Notes under the pieces: generated by a model
Database searches by the model: none
What the model saw: the letters and a program-made list of their open reading frames with translations, nothing else
What the model was told of the DNA's origin: nothing
Part shown: in pieces, positions 25,709-34,142 of the stretch
Position numbering within the stretch: position 1 is the stretch's first letter
Layout of the letters: each line of letters opens with the position of its first letter
Translations under genes and position numbers: made by a program
NCBI GenBank assembly: GCA_964526835.1
Contig: CAZGMK010000016.1
Location: forward strand, 1 to 64,000
DNA: 64,000 nucleotides
Origin: DAOSXA01 sp964526835
GTDB lineage: Bacteria; Zixibacteria; MSB-5A5; GN15; FEB-12
Direction of reading: 5' to 3'

Positions 25709-26320
25709 TTACTGCAGCACAAAATCGGTGAAGTACACGTTGGTGATATCCTCTGTATTCAGAAGCTGTTGCAAGCGCTTCCTTATCTGGTAACGGACGA
25801 CTTCCTTTTGCTTGGGGTCGGTCAGTTGCGGAACCGTCTTGGAGGACAGGATAGTGATCAGAGCATCCCGCACCATCGCATCCTTCTCCGCCAGCTCTTT
25901 CTCAAGCCACGAGGCCTGTACTTCCAGAGCGAACGAGGCCGAGAGGAAGCGAGACCCACCGGTTCCGGCCGGATTAACCACTATGTCCCGCACGGCGTAA
26001 ACCAGCGAGGTACCGCCTGAACTCTTCGGACGCGGCCTCTCCTTGCGGTGATCGTCACCGTGACCATCGCCTCGACTATCATCACCGCCATCGCGAAGGC
26101 TCTCGGCGATTTCACGGGTTTCCTGGCCGGGATCGCCGTCGCCGGCCATCATCGGCCGGATCACGAACAAAGCCAGAGTCACGCCGACGACTATTGCGCC
26201 CAGTCCGATTCCGCCGAAAAGGACCAGTTTCTTCTTCCCGTCGCCGGAGGCTGCGACGCCTTCGCCTACTTCGGTGTCGGCACCGGCTTCAATGGTAGTC
26301 TTCTCGTCATCTTCCGGCAT
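25709..26320 (-). CDS. fliL: Stator-associated protein FliL
   Basis: 203 residues from the ATG at 26320, six bases after AGGAG; the frame also offers a TTG two codons earlier that overlaps flbD. An acidic cytoplasmic N-terminus, one membrane helix (about 31-55, LVLFGGIGLGAIVVGVTLAL), then a His/Asp-rich linker and the FliL periplasmic domain (YAVRDIVVNPAGTGGSRFLSA) ending VYFTDFVLQ, as in the family. FliL forms rings around stators and raises torque. Confidence 0.95.
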   Translation of the reverse strand: MPEDDEKTTIEAGADTEVGEGVAASGDGKKKLVLFGGIGLGAIVVGVTLALFVIRPMMAGDGDPGQETREIAESLRDGGDDSRGDGHGDDHRKERPRPKSSGGTSLVYAVRDIVVNPAGTGGSRFLSASFALEVQASWLEKELAEKDAMVRDALITILSSKTVPQLTDPKQKEVVRYQIRKRLQQLLNTEDITNVYFTDFVLQ

Positions 26321-26322
26321 AA

Positions 26323-26547
26323 TCAACTCCTGTCGGCTGACGCGGAGGCGTCCGGGTTTTTGATCCGAACGCCCGCGCGTGCCTTGAATTCCGCCACTCG
26401 CTCAATGATCTGGTCAATGGTCTCCCGCACCATGACCTTCTTCCCTGTGGTCAGGCAGATGATCGTCTCCGGGGTAGCTTCCAGGAACTCGATCAGGTCG
26501 GCGTTGACCACCAGAGTATCGTTATTGAGGCGAGTGACCTTGATCAT
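26323..26547 (-). CDS. flbD: FlbD family flagellar protein
   Basis: 74 residues matching the small FlbD family: starts MIKVTRLNN, contains VVNADLIEFLEATPETIICL, and continues with GKKVMVRETIDQIIERV. It is not the Caulobacter transcription factor of the same name. It is conserved between flgE and motA or fliL in many bacteria, with a likely role in hook-basal-body assembly or regulation. GAGGT lies eight bases upstream of the ATG. Confidence 0.9.
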   Translation of the reverse strand: MIKVTRLNNDTLVVNADLIEFLEATPETIICLTTGKKVMVRETIDQIIERVAEFKARAGVRIKNPDASASADRS

Positions 26548-26554
26548 CTAACGC

Positions 26555-28552
26555 TTACCTCTTCAGGTTCACCAGCTCATCGAGCATGCTGTCGGAGGTG
26601 GTGATGATTCTTGCGTTGGCCTGGAAGCCGCGCTGAGCGGTGATCATCGAGGTGAACTCCTGGGCGACGTCCACCGAAGAGGACTCCAGCGCCCCGGATA
26701 CTAATTCGGCTCCGATTGTCTCTCCGGCCATGCCTTCGCGCGCCTCGCCGGAGTTACCGGTCGCCTGGTACATCGACTTTCCGTTCTTGCGCATGCCCGC
26801 CTGGTTCGCAAAGTCGGCGAGCATTATCTGGGCCAGAACGCGCGTGATGCCATTCGAGAAGATACCCGATATGAAGCCCGCCTTGTCGATGGCGATATTC
26901 TGAAGGATTCCCAGGCCGTAACCGTCCTGCGAGACGATCGAGGCGGTATGCGAACCCGAGAACTGCGTCATGCCGTCGAAGTTCCCCGAGGTACCGGCAT
27001 TGAAACTGATGGTCATACTGTCGGCGCCGTTGCGGGGATCTATAGTGACAGCAGTGGCGCCGCCATTGTAATCGAACGTATTCAGCGAACCATCATTGTT
27101 GAATGTAACGTATCCGGATCCGCCGGTCGTCACATCTTCCTCGCCGTTAGTGGAGACACTCCATTCCCACCGGTTTGTGACCAGCGACTTAAAGAACGTA
27201 ATAGACATCGTGTGCTTCGTACCTTGCGAGTCGTAGACATCGATCGATGTCGTGTGCTCGGTGGCCGCGGTTTCGATGACCAGGGGATGGTTGGTTCCGA
27301 GCGGCGCTGTTGGGTTATCGTAAGTGTAACTCAATCCGGCGGCGCCCGTGGTCACCGAGATGCCACCTCCCCCGATTCCCTTCAGCCCGGTTACCAGGCC
27401 GGTGGAGGAGTTGTACACGAGCTCGAGCTGGGTCACTTTTGGCCCCGCGGCCGCCCCGGTGCCGATGGTCGGCTGGAACGAATCGGTTGCCACGAATGTC
27501 GCGGCGGCGCCTCGACGGCTGGTATCGGCCTGGGTGGCGGAGTTGAACGTCGCGCCGTCGGCCAGACCGAAAATCCCGCTGGCGATATTTAGGTTGCCCC
27601 CGGCGTCGACGCCGGCGGATGTCTCGAAGTAGAATGAGGCCGGAGCACCGTAGTAGTCACGAACGATCTCGACTTCGCCGCCCGTCAGCCTCGCTGATAT
27701 GCCGTCGATGAGGTTGATGGCGTTCAGTAGATTATCAATGGTTGATGTCTCGGTAAGGCCGGTGACGGCCTGCGGCGTTCCGCCGTCAACTGAGATAGTG
27801 AGATCGTCGAAGACGTTGATGCCGAGAGATGTGAGACTCGTGGCCAGACTGAGGGCGCCGCCCGTGTTGGTGACCATGCTGGCCTGCCTGGCCTGCTCGC
27901 CCTCAATACTGATGGTGTGAGTGCCGCCCACACCGTCATTGGCAGTTCCCTGAACGTCCATGACATTCGAATTGCCGGACTGGAACGAGGTCACTTTGGA
28001 GTTGGTTGCCGATGCGTTGATGTTGTTGGCCAGGGACACACTTGTCGTACCCTTGGAGGGGTCCTGTTGATCGAAGGGCAGGGTGATCTCACCGATCGTG
28101 GACAACGAGGGAATACTGCCTTCACGATCGGCCATCTTGCCCAGCACCATCAAGCCCGTGGCCGGGTCAACCAGGTTGGCGTTGGCGTCGAAGCCGAAAG
28201 CCCCCGCCCGGGTGTAGAAGCGGTTGCCCATGAAATCGCCCAGAATGAAGAACCCATTACCCTGGATGGCCAGGTCGGTTATCTGGCCGGTGGTCTCAAG
28301 ACCGCCCTGCTGAAACAGGGTGTCGACCGACGAAACTTCCATTCCGAGGCCCATCTCGATCGGGTTGGTGCCGCCGGAGACTGCAGACGGACGCCCGGCG
28401 CCTTTCTGCGTCTGCACCAGGGCTTCCTGAAAATTCACCCGGCTTCCCTTGAAGCCGATGGTGTTGAGATTGGCGATGTTATTGCCGATCACGTTCATCT
28501 TGACCTGGTGGTTTTTCAATCCGGACACACCGGAAAACAGTGATGCCATCAT
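26555..28552 (-). CDS. flgE: Flagellar hook protein FlgE
   Basis: 665 residues, longer than enteric FlgE (about 400). The N-terminal D0 rod motif is GVSGLKNHQVKMNVIGNNIANLNTIGFKGS, the D1 start has DLAIQGNGFFIL, and the C-terminal signature is VDVAQEFTSMITAQRGFQANAR, followed by IITTSDSMLDELVNLKR. The extra length lies in central surface domains (about 190-430). The hook is the universal joint; FliK sets its length and FlgD caps it. GGAGGT lies nine bases before the ATG pair at 28552/28549. Confidence 0.96.
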   Translation of the reverse strand: MMASLFSGVSGLKNHQVKMNVIGNNIANLNTIGFKGSRVNFQEALVQTQKGAGRPSAVSGGTNPIEMGLGMEVSSVDTLFQQGGLETTGQITDLAIQGNGFFILGDFMGNRFYTRAGAFGFDANANLVDPATGLMVLGKMADREGSIPSLSTIGEITLPFDQQDPSKGTTSVSLANNINASATNSKVTSFQSGNSNVMDVQGTANDGVGGTHTISIEGEQARQASMVTNTGGALSLATSLTSLGINVFDDLTISVDGGTPQAVTGLTETSTIDNLLNAINLIDGISARLTGGEVEIVRDYYGAPASFYFETSAGVDAGGNLNIASGIFGLADGATFNSATQADTSRRGAAATFVATDSFQPTIGTGAAAGPKVTQLELVYNSSTGLVTGLKGIGGGGISVTTGAAGLSYTYDNPTAPLGTNHPLVIETAATEHTTSIDVYDSQGTKHTMSITFFKSLVTNRWEWSVSTNGEEDVTTGGSGYVTFNNDGSLNTFDYNGGATAVTIDPRNGADSMTISFNAGTSGNFDGMTQFSGSHTASIVSQDGYGLGILQNIAIDKAGFISGIFSNGITRVLAQIMLADFANQAGMRKNGKSMYQATGNSGEAREGMAGETIGAELVSGALESSSVDVAQEFTSMITAQRGFQANARIITTSDSMLDELVNLKR

Positions 28553-28644
28553 GGTATGGCTACCTCCATGGTTGGCACCAGGGTCTCCCCGTCAGGACGG
28601 GGTCCGACCTTGGTGTAGGTGTTAATCAATCGTCTATTGTTCAT
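28549..28644 (-). CDS. Possible 31-residue leader peptide upstream of flgE
   Basis: ATG at 28644 with GAGG ten bases upstream, encoding MNNRRLINTYTKV through to EVAIP. Its TGA overlaps the flgE ATGATG start, and the flgE ribosome site lies inside the frame. This is the layout of a translational coupler. No homology can be judged at this length, so it could be chance. Confidence 0.35.
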   Translation of the reverse strand: MNNRRLINTYTKVGPRPDGETLVPTMEVAIP

Positions 28645-28659
28645 TTCTTTTTTGCCTCT

Positions 28660-29061
28660 TCACACAATCACCGCTGAGTCTATTTGTGTCACAACACCCT
28701 CGCGGAGGTTGTCGCGGTCGAAGACGGTTATGACGGTTCGGTTCGGCACCGAGACGACGAACGCAGCCTCATCGGTGAGGACCAGGGTCTCCCGTGAACC
28801 CTTGCTCTGTGCTCGATCGATCCCATCACTAAGCCGTCCCAGGGCCTCACCGGACAGTTCGATTCCCCGTGAGTGCAGACGCTGGTGAGCGTGCTGCGAA
28901 AACTGTACGTCATGTTCCCTGGCCAGCTCGGCGGAGAACATGTCGCGGAACGAACCGGCCGCACCAGGTTTCGGTTTCGCATCGTTGCGACGGTGCGCGA
29001 TGTCGATCAGGTCGACCGGTCGACGAAAGTTGGTCAATTGGACAGATTGCTCGGTGGACAT
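28660..29061 (-). CDS. Flagellar operon protein (TIGR02530-like)
   Basis: 133 residues from the ATG at 29061, which has a perfect AGGAGG six bases upstream; the longer open frame at 29151 runs into flgD. The pattern FSAELAREHDVQFSQHAHQRLHSRGIELSGE followed by RETLVLTDEAAFVVSVPNRTVITV and a C-terminal VVTQIDSAVIV is typical of the uncharacterised protein found between flgD and flgE. A cytosolic or hook-export accessory role is inferred from that constant position. Confidence 0.88.
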   Translation of the reverse strand: MSTEQSVQLTNFRRPVDLIDIAHRRNDAKPKPGAAGSFRDMFSAELAREHDVQFSQHAHQRLHSRGIELSGEALGRLSDGIDRAQSKGSRETLVLTDEAAFVVSVPNRTVITVFDRDNLREGVVTQIDSAVIV

Positions 29062-29083
29062 CCCTTTCCTCCTGAATCCTGTC

Positions 29084-29779
29084 TCAGTCATCCTCAGTGA
29101 ACAGTCCGGGCTCACCAATGGCGCTGATGTGGCCCAGAGATACTTCGACACCCTTGACCCTGAGATAGGCGTTGCCGTCGCGGTAGACGACCGAATCGAC
29201 CAGGCCTACCAGTGAGAGCCTGGGCTCGAACTCATCGCCGTTGGCGTCGAGGGCGGTAGCTTCAATTGTGTAATTGCCGACATCGACCAGGTTGCCGCGG
29301 CTGTCGCGTCCATCCCAGTTCAGGTGATGAGTTCCGGCGACGACGCCCTGTTCGGTCAGCACTCTTACGACATGACCCTCGGCATCCTTGATAGTCAGAT
29401 TGACGGTCGCCGCATGTTCGTTTGTCCGATAGGTCAGTTGTGGGTCGGCCTCACCGTCATAGTACAGACCGTTGTAGTCGGCCTTGACTTCCTTGCCGAT
29501 GAACCCGGCGGCCATCGTGTTATTAAGCGACTGGGTCTGGAGCATATCCCATTCGTTTGAGGCGGCTATCTCTTCGGCGATGTTGTTCATCTGTTCGAGA
29601 GTCGAGAACTGCGCCAGTTGCGCCACGAAGTCTTCATCCTGCATGGGCTCGAGTGGGTCCTGATACTCCAGCTTGGTGATCAGGAGCTTGAGGAAATCAT
29701 CCTTGCCCAAACTCTGCAGACTGCCGGTCTGACGCTGGCTGCCGTCGGAGTTAGTGGGGATTGGCGAAATAAAACCCAT
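29084..29779 (-). CDS. flgD: Hook capping protein FlgD
   Basis: 231 residues. The N-terminal export and capping segment is clear: LGKDDFLKLLITKLEYQDPLEPMQDEDFVAQLAQFSTLEQM. It is followed by the FlgD Ig-like/Tudor region with GTHHLNWDGRDSRGN. FlgD caps the growing hook so that FlgE can polymerise. AAAGGAT lies five bases before the ATG. Confidence 0.96.
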   Translation of the reverse strand: MGFISPIPTNSDGSQRQTGSLQSLGKDDFLKLLITKLEYQDPLEPMQDEDFVAQLAQFSTLEQMNNIAEEIAASNEWDMLQTQSLNNTMAAGFIGKEVKADYNGLYYDGEADPQLTYRTNEHAATVNLTIKDAEGHVVRVLTEQGVVAGTHHLNWDGRDSRGNLVDVGNYTIEATALDANGDEFEPRLSLVGLVDSVVYRDGNAYLRVKGVEVSLGHISAIGEPGLFTEDD

Positions 29780-29792
29780 TGTCTATCCTTTC

Positions 29793-31574
29793 TCAGGCCA
29801 GAACATCGATTCCGCCGGCGCCGATTTGGTGCGTCGCCCGCGGCGGCATGACGATCTCCTGACCACCTTGTTCGATCTCTGTGTTAGTCTGAACTCGCCC
29901 TGAGCGCGTCGCCCAGTCGATCCAGTCCGGACGCTCGTGAAATAGCTCCCGATGCTCCGAGTCGGCACTTACTGTCACTTCGATTGACTGGACATCGACA
30001 TTGGCCTGTTGCAGCTGACGGCTCAGGCGGTCCAGCGAGGATTCGATCAGCGCCCTGGCCTCCGGCGAACTCACAATCAACCGAGCCTGCAGACCGCCGT
30101 CTCTCTCGGTCAGGGTCAGGCGAGCCGGGCCCAGATGCTCCGGTTCGATCCGGATCGTCAGCGTCTGACGGCCGTTGCGTAAGAGCGAGCCGAAATCGTG
30201 GGGCAAATGGAAGCGGACAGGCTGATTAGCAGCACCCTGACGCACAGCACTGGCGCCGCGGGAGCCCAACTCGCCGCTTCCATGGTCGGAGCCGCCGGGT
30301 GCAGACTCGGCGCCGGTCTCGCGGGCATTGGAGAGAATCGCCTCGCTGCGCCAAGAGCTGTCAAGGCGGCTTTCGGTCCGCTGCAAGCTCTGGTCCCTGG
30401 CGTCTCCGGCACCGCCCGAACGCATCAGATCGAACCCGACTCGAGGTTCCATGGAGCCGGACTCGGCTGCGGCGGAACGGGCCAGGCGCTCCGGTTCGAC
30501 CGAAGCATGGTGGGCCCTGGCGAAAGTCTGATCATTCTCAGGCAGCGGGCGGGCAGCTTTTTCGGTCGCCGGTGGTTCAGCCGGACCCTTTGGTAAGGGG
30601 GTACGGAGTTCTTCGGCCGAGAGCTGCGTACGCAGCACCACACGACGACCGGAATCATTGGCCACTATGGTCAATTGCTTTGCATCCGGGGTTTCTTCAG
30701 CGCTGGCGCCGTCAGTCACATCGGAACCCTGATGCCGGCCCGTTATGGAGATTTCACGGAGGCTGAGTCGGCTCAGCAGGCGTTGCAGATGGGCCGCGGC
30801 CGACTGCTCGGTCTGGAGATTCACACGACCATTCACAGGATCCTGACCCTCCAGTCCCCTGGCGAGGCTGGTCAGAGGCAGGGCTACCTTTATCGGTCTT
30901 TCGGAGTCCGAAGGGTCACTAAGAGTCAGTTGGAGCAGCCCCGACCCCTGCTCCACCGACGTAATCCGGTATTGCCGATCGCCGGTGAGTTCAACCGGCC
31001 GGCTATTCAGCATATGCTCAAGCGATTGATTGACAATGCGATCTTCACGAGGCAGCGCTTCCGCAATGCTGCGGTTGAAGGCGAGTACGTTCATTTCGAC
31101 CGGAGCAGTCTCGGCTGAAACAGCCTCAGCGGCCTTACCCGTCTGATCGTCCAGTGCCGACAGCCAACCGACCGAGGCGCCGCTCGCGGCAAGGAGGTTG
31201 AACGGTCGAGCCGCCATATCACCTGCTACCCGGTGTGCGGGTTCTTCGGGCGCAGGGGCCGACAATTCGCGCGGTGTTCCGACCCGACCGAAGGATCGAC
31301 CGGACTCGGCACTCGGGAGTCCGGATGATTGTGACAGCAGCCGGGCCCAGAGTTCGGCCGATGGTTCTGGAAGTCCATGGTCGGGCCGGCCGGAAATCGA
31401 TGTTCCTGTCGCGCTGCCATTATCGCCGAGGGCGCCGAGATCGATCAAACCAGCCAGGATGCTGTCGAATACAGCACTATCGCAGTTCCGGCTCGAATCC
31501 GCGGAACCGCCGGTCGCAATATTGCCGGCTGGGCCCAGCAGCAGATCGAATATGGTGGTGGCCTCGGTGTTCAC
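29793..31574 (-). CDS. fliK: Hook-length control protein FliK
   Basis: 593 residues starting at GTG 31574, with GAGGA inside the preceding motE 3' end. The first two thirds are low-complexity and poorly conserved, as usual for this molecular ruler. The C-terminal Flg_hook domain (about 480-570) has LTIRIEPEHLGPARLTL and ARLIVSSPEARALIESSL. FliK measures the hook and then triggers the FlhB switch. Confidence 0.93.
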   Translation of the reverse strand: MNTEATTIFDLLLGPAGNIATGGSADSSRNCDSAVFDSILAGLIDLGALGDNGSATGTSISGRPDHGLPEPSAELWARLLSQSSGLPSAESGRSFGRVGTPRELSAPAPEEPAHRVAGDMAARPFNLLAASGASVGWLSALDDQTGKAAEAVSAETAPVEMNVLAFNRSIAEALPREDRIVNQSLEHMLNSRPVELTGDRQYRITSVEQGSGLLQLTLSDPSDSERPIKVALPLTSLARGLEGQDPVNGRVNLQTEQSAAAHLQRLLSRLSLREISITGRHQGSDVTDGASAEETPDAKQLTIVANDSGRRVVLRTQLSAEELRTPLPKGPAEPPATEKAARPLPENDQTFARAHHASVEPERLARSAAAESGSMEPRVGFDLMRSGGAGDARDQSLQRTESRLDSSWRSEAILSNARETGAESAPGGSDHGSGELGSRGASAVRQGAANQPVRFHLPHDFGSLLRNGRQTLTIRIEPEHLGPARLTLTERDGGLQARLIVSSPEARALIESSLDRLSRQLQQANVDVQSIEVTVSADSEHRELFHERPDWIDWATRSGRVQTNTEIEQGGQEIVMPPRATHQIGAGGIDVLA

Positions 31575-31576
31575 TA

Positions 31577-32365
31577 CTAATATTCCTCGGCGATCGTGAT
31601 CATCTGCTTGGAGAGTCTCGCCCCCCGTTGCGGCGGCAGCAGGGCCAGTACGGCGGAGGCGTTCTTGAGCTTCATTCGCGGCAGGATCGAGACGATTGTC
31701 TCGTCATCGAGATTCGCCATCAGTTGCGCTACAGCGCGGGGGTCCATGCCGTCATACAACTTGGCAAGAGTATTGACACGAGCCGTCTCGGCCTGCTCCA
31801 GTTTCAAGAGCTTCTGCGTGACCTCTTTGTCCAGTCGATTCAGCTCGCGCTCGCGCTTGTCGAGTTCGGCCTTGCGGTCGGCCAGCCTCGCGGTTTCCTG
31901 CTCGAGCCAGTCGGCTTTCTCCAGAGAATCCCGGACCGACATTCCTGAAGCTGCCGACTCGATTTCGGACAGGTCCGGTTCGTACTCCAGAAATGCGAGA
32001 TTGTCCATTATATTATCAATGACCTTGGCATCCTGCTGAGCATTCAGCAGGCTGTCGATGTGCCTTTCGCCTTCCTCCGCAATGCTGCCTTCGGCATGTT
32101 GCTGCGGCCCCGCATCGCCCTCGGCGACGGCAATGTCGTGCCCGGTCTCGACCGATCGACCACCTTCACTGGCCCCTTCCGGGGAGTTGGCGGTCCCGCC
32201 GCCCATGAGTATGGCGACTGCAAAGGCGATCGCCAGGACGAGGACCAGCCCGCCACCACCAAACAGGGCGTATCTCAGGATGGGGCTTCTGGCCCGCTTT
32301 GTATCCTCGGCCTCTTGCTCGGGGGCCTGTTCGGACGGCTGGTTGATTTCTGTTTCGTCAGTCAA
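31577..32365 (-). CDS. motE: MotE-like flagellar chaperone with MgtE_N domain
   Basis: 262 residues from a TTG at 32365, six bases after AGGAG; the open frame continues to 32428 but that part includes the promoter. An acidic N-terminus, one membrane helix (about 30-52), a long acidic linker, a coiled coil (about 145-190), and a C-terminal MgtE_N/FliG-like domain (LAKLYDGMDPRAVAQLMANLDDETIVSILPRM). MotE-type proteins stabilise the stator component MotC or sit near fliJ. This is the first gene of the sigma-54 transcript. Confidence 0.85.
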   Translation of the reverse strand: MTDETEINQPSEQAPEQEAEDTKRARSPILRYALFGGGGLVLVLAIAFAVAILMGGGTANSPEGASEGGRSVETGHDIAVAEGDAGPQQHAEGSIAEEGERHIDSLLNAQQDAKVIDNIMDNLAFLEYEPDLSEIESAASGMSVRDSLEKADWLEQETARLADRKAELDKRERELNRLDKEVTQKLLKLEQAETARVNTLAKLYDGMDPRAVAQLMANLDDETIVSILPRMKLKNASAVLALLPPQRGARLSKQMITIAEEY

Positions 32366-32404
32366 AAGGCACTCCTGTCGCCTATTATTCCGGCAAACAT
32401 TGTT

Positions 32405-32420
32405 CGCAAGGGCCGTGCCA
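32405..32420 (-). promoter_or_regulatory. Sigma-54 promoter of the flagellar locus
   Basis: Read on the minus strand, TGGCACGGCCCTTGCG matches the sigma-54 consensus TGGCACG-N4-TTGC at every fixed position. The -12 C is at 32406, placing +1 near 32394 and giving a leader of about 30 bases before the motE TTG. RNA polymerase with RpoN would need an ATP-driven enhancer-binding protein. Candidate sites lie at 32439-32452 and 32509-32522. Confidence 0.85.
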
Positions 32421-32438
32421 AAACTCAAGGATTACGCA

Positions 32439-32452
32439 TAAGATATTGCCTG
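32439..32452. promoter_or_regulatory. Candidate enhancer-binding-protein site (proximal)
   Basis: TAAGATATTGCCTG lies about 45-58 bases upstream of the predicted +1. Nine to ten leading bases match one arm of the inverted repeat before the second sigma-54 promoter (TAAGATATTGTCC, complement of 34074-34086). Confidence 0.45.
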
Positions 32453-32508
32453 ATCGCGCCTTACGGAGACACGACAGCAGTGTGACCAACCTGCTTGGGA
32501 CACTCCAC

Positions 32509-32522
32509 GGAAGATATTTCCC
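32509..32522. promoter_or_regulatory. Candidate enhancer-binding-protein site (distal)
   Basis: GGAAGATATTTCCC is nearly palindromic and shares the AAGATATT core with the proximal site. It lies about 115-128 bases upstream of +1, a normal enhancer distance. Confidence 0.4.
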
Positions 32523-32606
32523 GCATCGCATGGAAGGCAGGAACCGATTTATCCCTGCAGGGATAGCGAAGAAATGCGATCGTAAGCGTGCAACACGGAC
32601 AGACCG

Positions 32607-33911
32607 CTAGCCGATGAGCTCGGCCTCGGCGTGGTCGGCGGCTGCCGCAGTGAGGCGAATTTTGTAGATCTCGCGACCGCCCGGAATCCCGGCCGGCATC
32701 CGGACCCGAAGATAGTTATCGGCGACAGCGCGATAGCGCCCGTCCTCTGCGAGTTTGTTCTCGCAGATCACATCCAGTACCTGCCCAACATGTTGCTCGT
32801 GCGCCAATCGCCAGCGCCGCTTCGAGATCGCCTTCAGGCGCTTCGCCCGTTCACGGATGATTTGGGGGCTGACCTTGTCAGGCAGCTCGATAGCCGCGGT
32901 GCCCGGACGGTCGGAATAGCTAAAGACATGGAGATAATCCAGCAACCCAGAGTCAGCCAGAGCGAGGCCGGCCGAGAAATCACTCTCGGTCTCACCCGGA
33001 AAACCGACTATAATGTCGGCCCCAACGATGCCTCCCCCCAGCGCCTGGCGGGTGGCGCGAACCCGCTCGGCGAATCTGTCGGCCGAATACGGGCGTCGCA
33101 TCATTCGCAGTATACGGTCGGACGCCGATTGAAGGGGTATGTGCCAATGGCGGCAAACCATTCCTCGGGCGTCGGAGTATACGCCAAGGAGTTCATCGGT
33201 GACCGTCTGCGGCTCAATTGACGACAGACGCAGCCGGACATCCGGAACCTGCTCCAGGATCGCCGCCACCAATTGTGCAAACGACTCCGGACCGGTACCC
33301 TCCGGGTCTACATAGTAGCCCATGTTGACGCCTGTCAGGACTACTTCCCGATAACCATGCGCAGCCAGGTCTTTGATCTCGGCCACCAGTTCCAGAGCGG
33401 GTCGACAGCGGAGAGGTCCTCTTACGACGGTGACCAGGCAGTATGAGCAGCGCTGATCGCAGCCGTCAGAGACTTTCACCCAGGCTCGATTGCGGGCGTG
33501 GAAGTCGGACAGTATTGATGCCGGCCCGGGTGGATGCACACCGCCGTAGACGAGCTCCGGCAGACGTTGCATGAGCACGTCGGCTATGCTGTCCTTCTCG
33601 TCGTTGCCGATGACCGCATCAACGGAATCCAGCGATGCTATCCCCTTGCGATCGGTTTCGACATAGCAACCGGCCAGCACGATCTTTGCGTGGGGGTTCT
33701 CTCGCCGGGCCTTTCGAGCCAGATACCGGCAATCGCGGTCGGCGCGATGGGTGACGGTGCAGGTATTGATGACATACAGATCAGCCGGACAGCCTTCATC
33801 AACCCGAATCAGGCCGCGGGCGGTAAGGTCGGCGGCCATTCGCTCGGTCTCGTATTGATTGAGCCGACAACCCACTGTTTGAAGACGCACTGTCGTTACG
33901 GCCTTACCCAT
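32607..33911 (-). CDS. mtaB: tRNA t6A37 methylthiotransferase MtaB
   Basis: 434 residues. An N-terminal UPF0004 domain has VGCRLNQYE, VINTCTVT and VLAGCYVE, whose three cysteines bind a 4Fe-4S cluster. The radical-SAM core (about 130-350) has the CxxxCxxC motif in DGCDQRCSYCLVTVVRGP. A C-terminal TRAM-like segment follows. It adds a methylthio group to threonylcarbamoyladenosine at position 37 of ANN-decoding tRNAs. Length and motifs favour MtaB over MiaB or RimO. Confidence 0.92.
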   Translation of the reverse strand: MGKAVTTVRLQTVGCRLNQYETERMAADLTARGLIRVDEGCPADLYVINTCTVTHRADRDCRYLARKARRENPHAKIVLAGCYVETDRKGIASLDSVDAVIGNDEKDSIADVLMQRLPELVYGGVHPPGPASILSDFHARNRAWVKVSDGCDQRCSYCLVTVVRGPLRCRPALELVAEIKDLAAHGYREVVLTGVNMGYYVDPEGTGPESFAQLVAAILEQVPDVRLRLSSIEPQTVTDELLGVYSDARGMVCRHWHIPLQSASDRILRMMRRPYSADRFAERVRATRQALGGGIVGADIIVGFPGETESDFSAGLALADSGLLDYLHVFSYSDRPGTAAIELPDKVSPQIIRERAKRLKAISKRRWRLAHEQHVGQVLDVICENKLAEDGRYRAVADNYLRVRMPAGIPGGREIYKIRLTAAAADHAEAELIG

Positions 33912-34057
33912 AATCCAACAATATACGGATAGATAGTGAGAATGCTAAGGCTGTCTTCGAATCAGGGCCATCCAGTCCCGGCGCAGGAAGTCCGTCTGAT
34001 TTCGTACGACAATCCGAAGAGGTAGTCCCACGGGGAAGGGCGAACAATCCCTCTGGT

Positions 34058-34086
34058 TAAGTAATATGTTCCAGGACAATATCTTA
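34058..34086. promoter_or_regulatory. Inverted repeat upstream of second sigma-54 promoter
   Basis: The plus strand begins TAAGTAATATGTTCC. The other arm, read on the minus strand, is TAAGATATTGTCC. The site is centred about 70 bases before the predicted +1, as expected for a dimeric enhancer-binding protein. Confidence 0.5.
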
Positions 34087-34116
34087 CAGATAAGGAGAAG
34101 TCGTCACCTGTTCCCC

Positions 34117-34132
34117 TGGCACAGTCCTTGCA
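34117..34132 (+). promoter_or_regulatory. Second sigma-54-type promoter
   Basis: TGGCACAGTCCTTGCA differs from consensus TGGCACG-N4-TTGCA at one non-critical base. GG and GC are at the correct 10-base separation. The predicted +1 is about 34143, transcribing rightward into the gene-free region. Confidence 0.7.
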
Positions 34133-34142
34133 GGGTGCAAGG

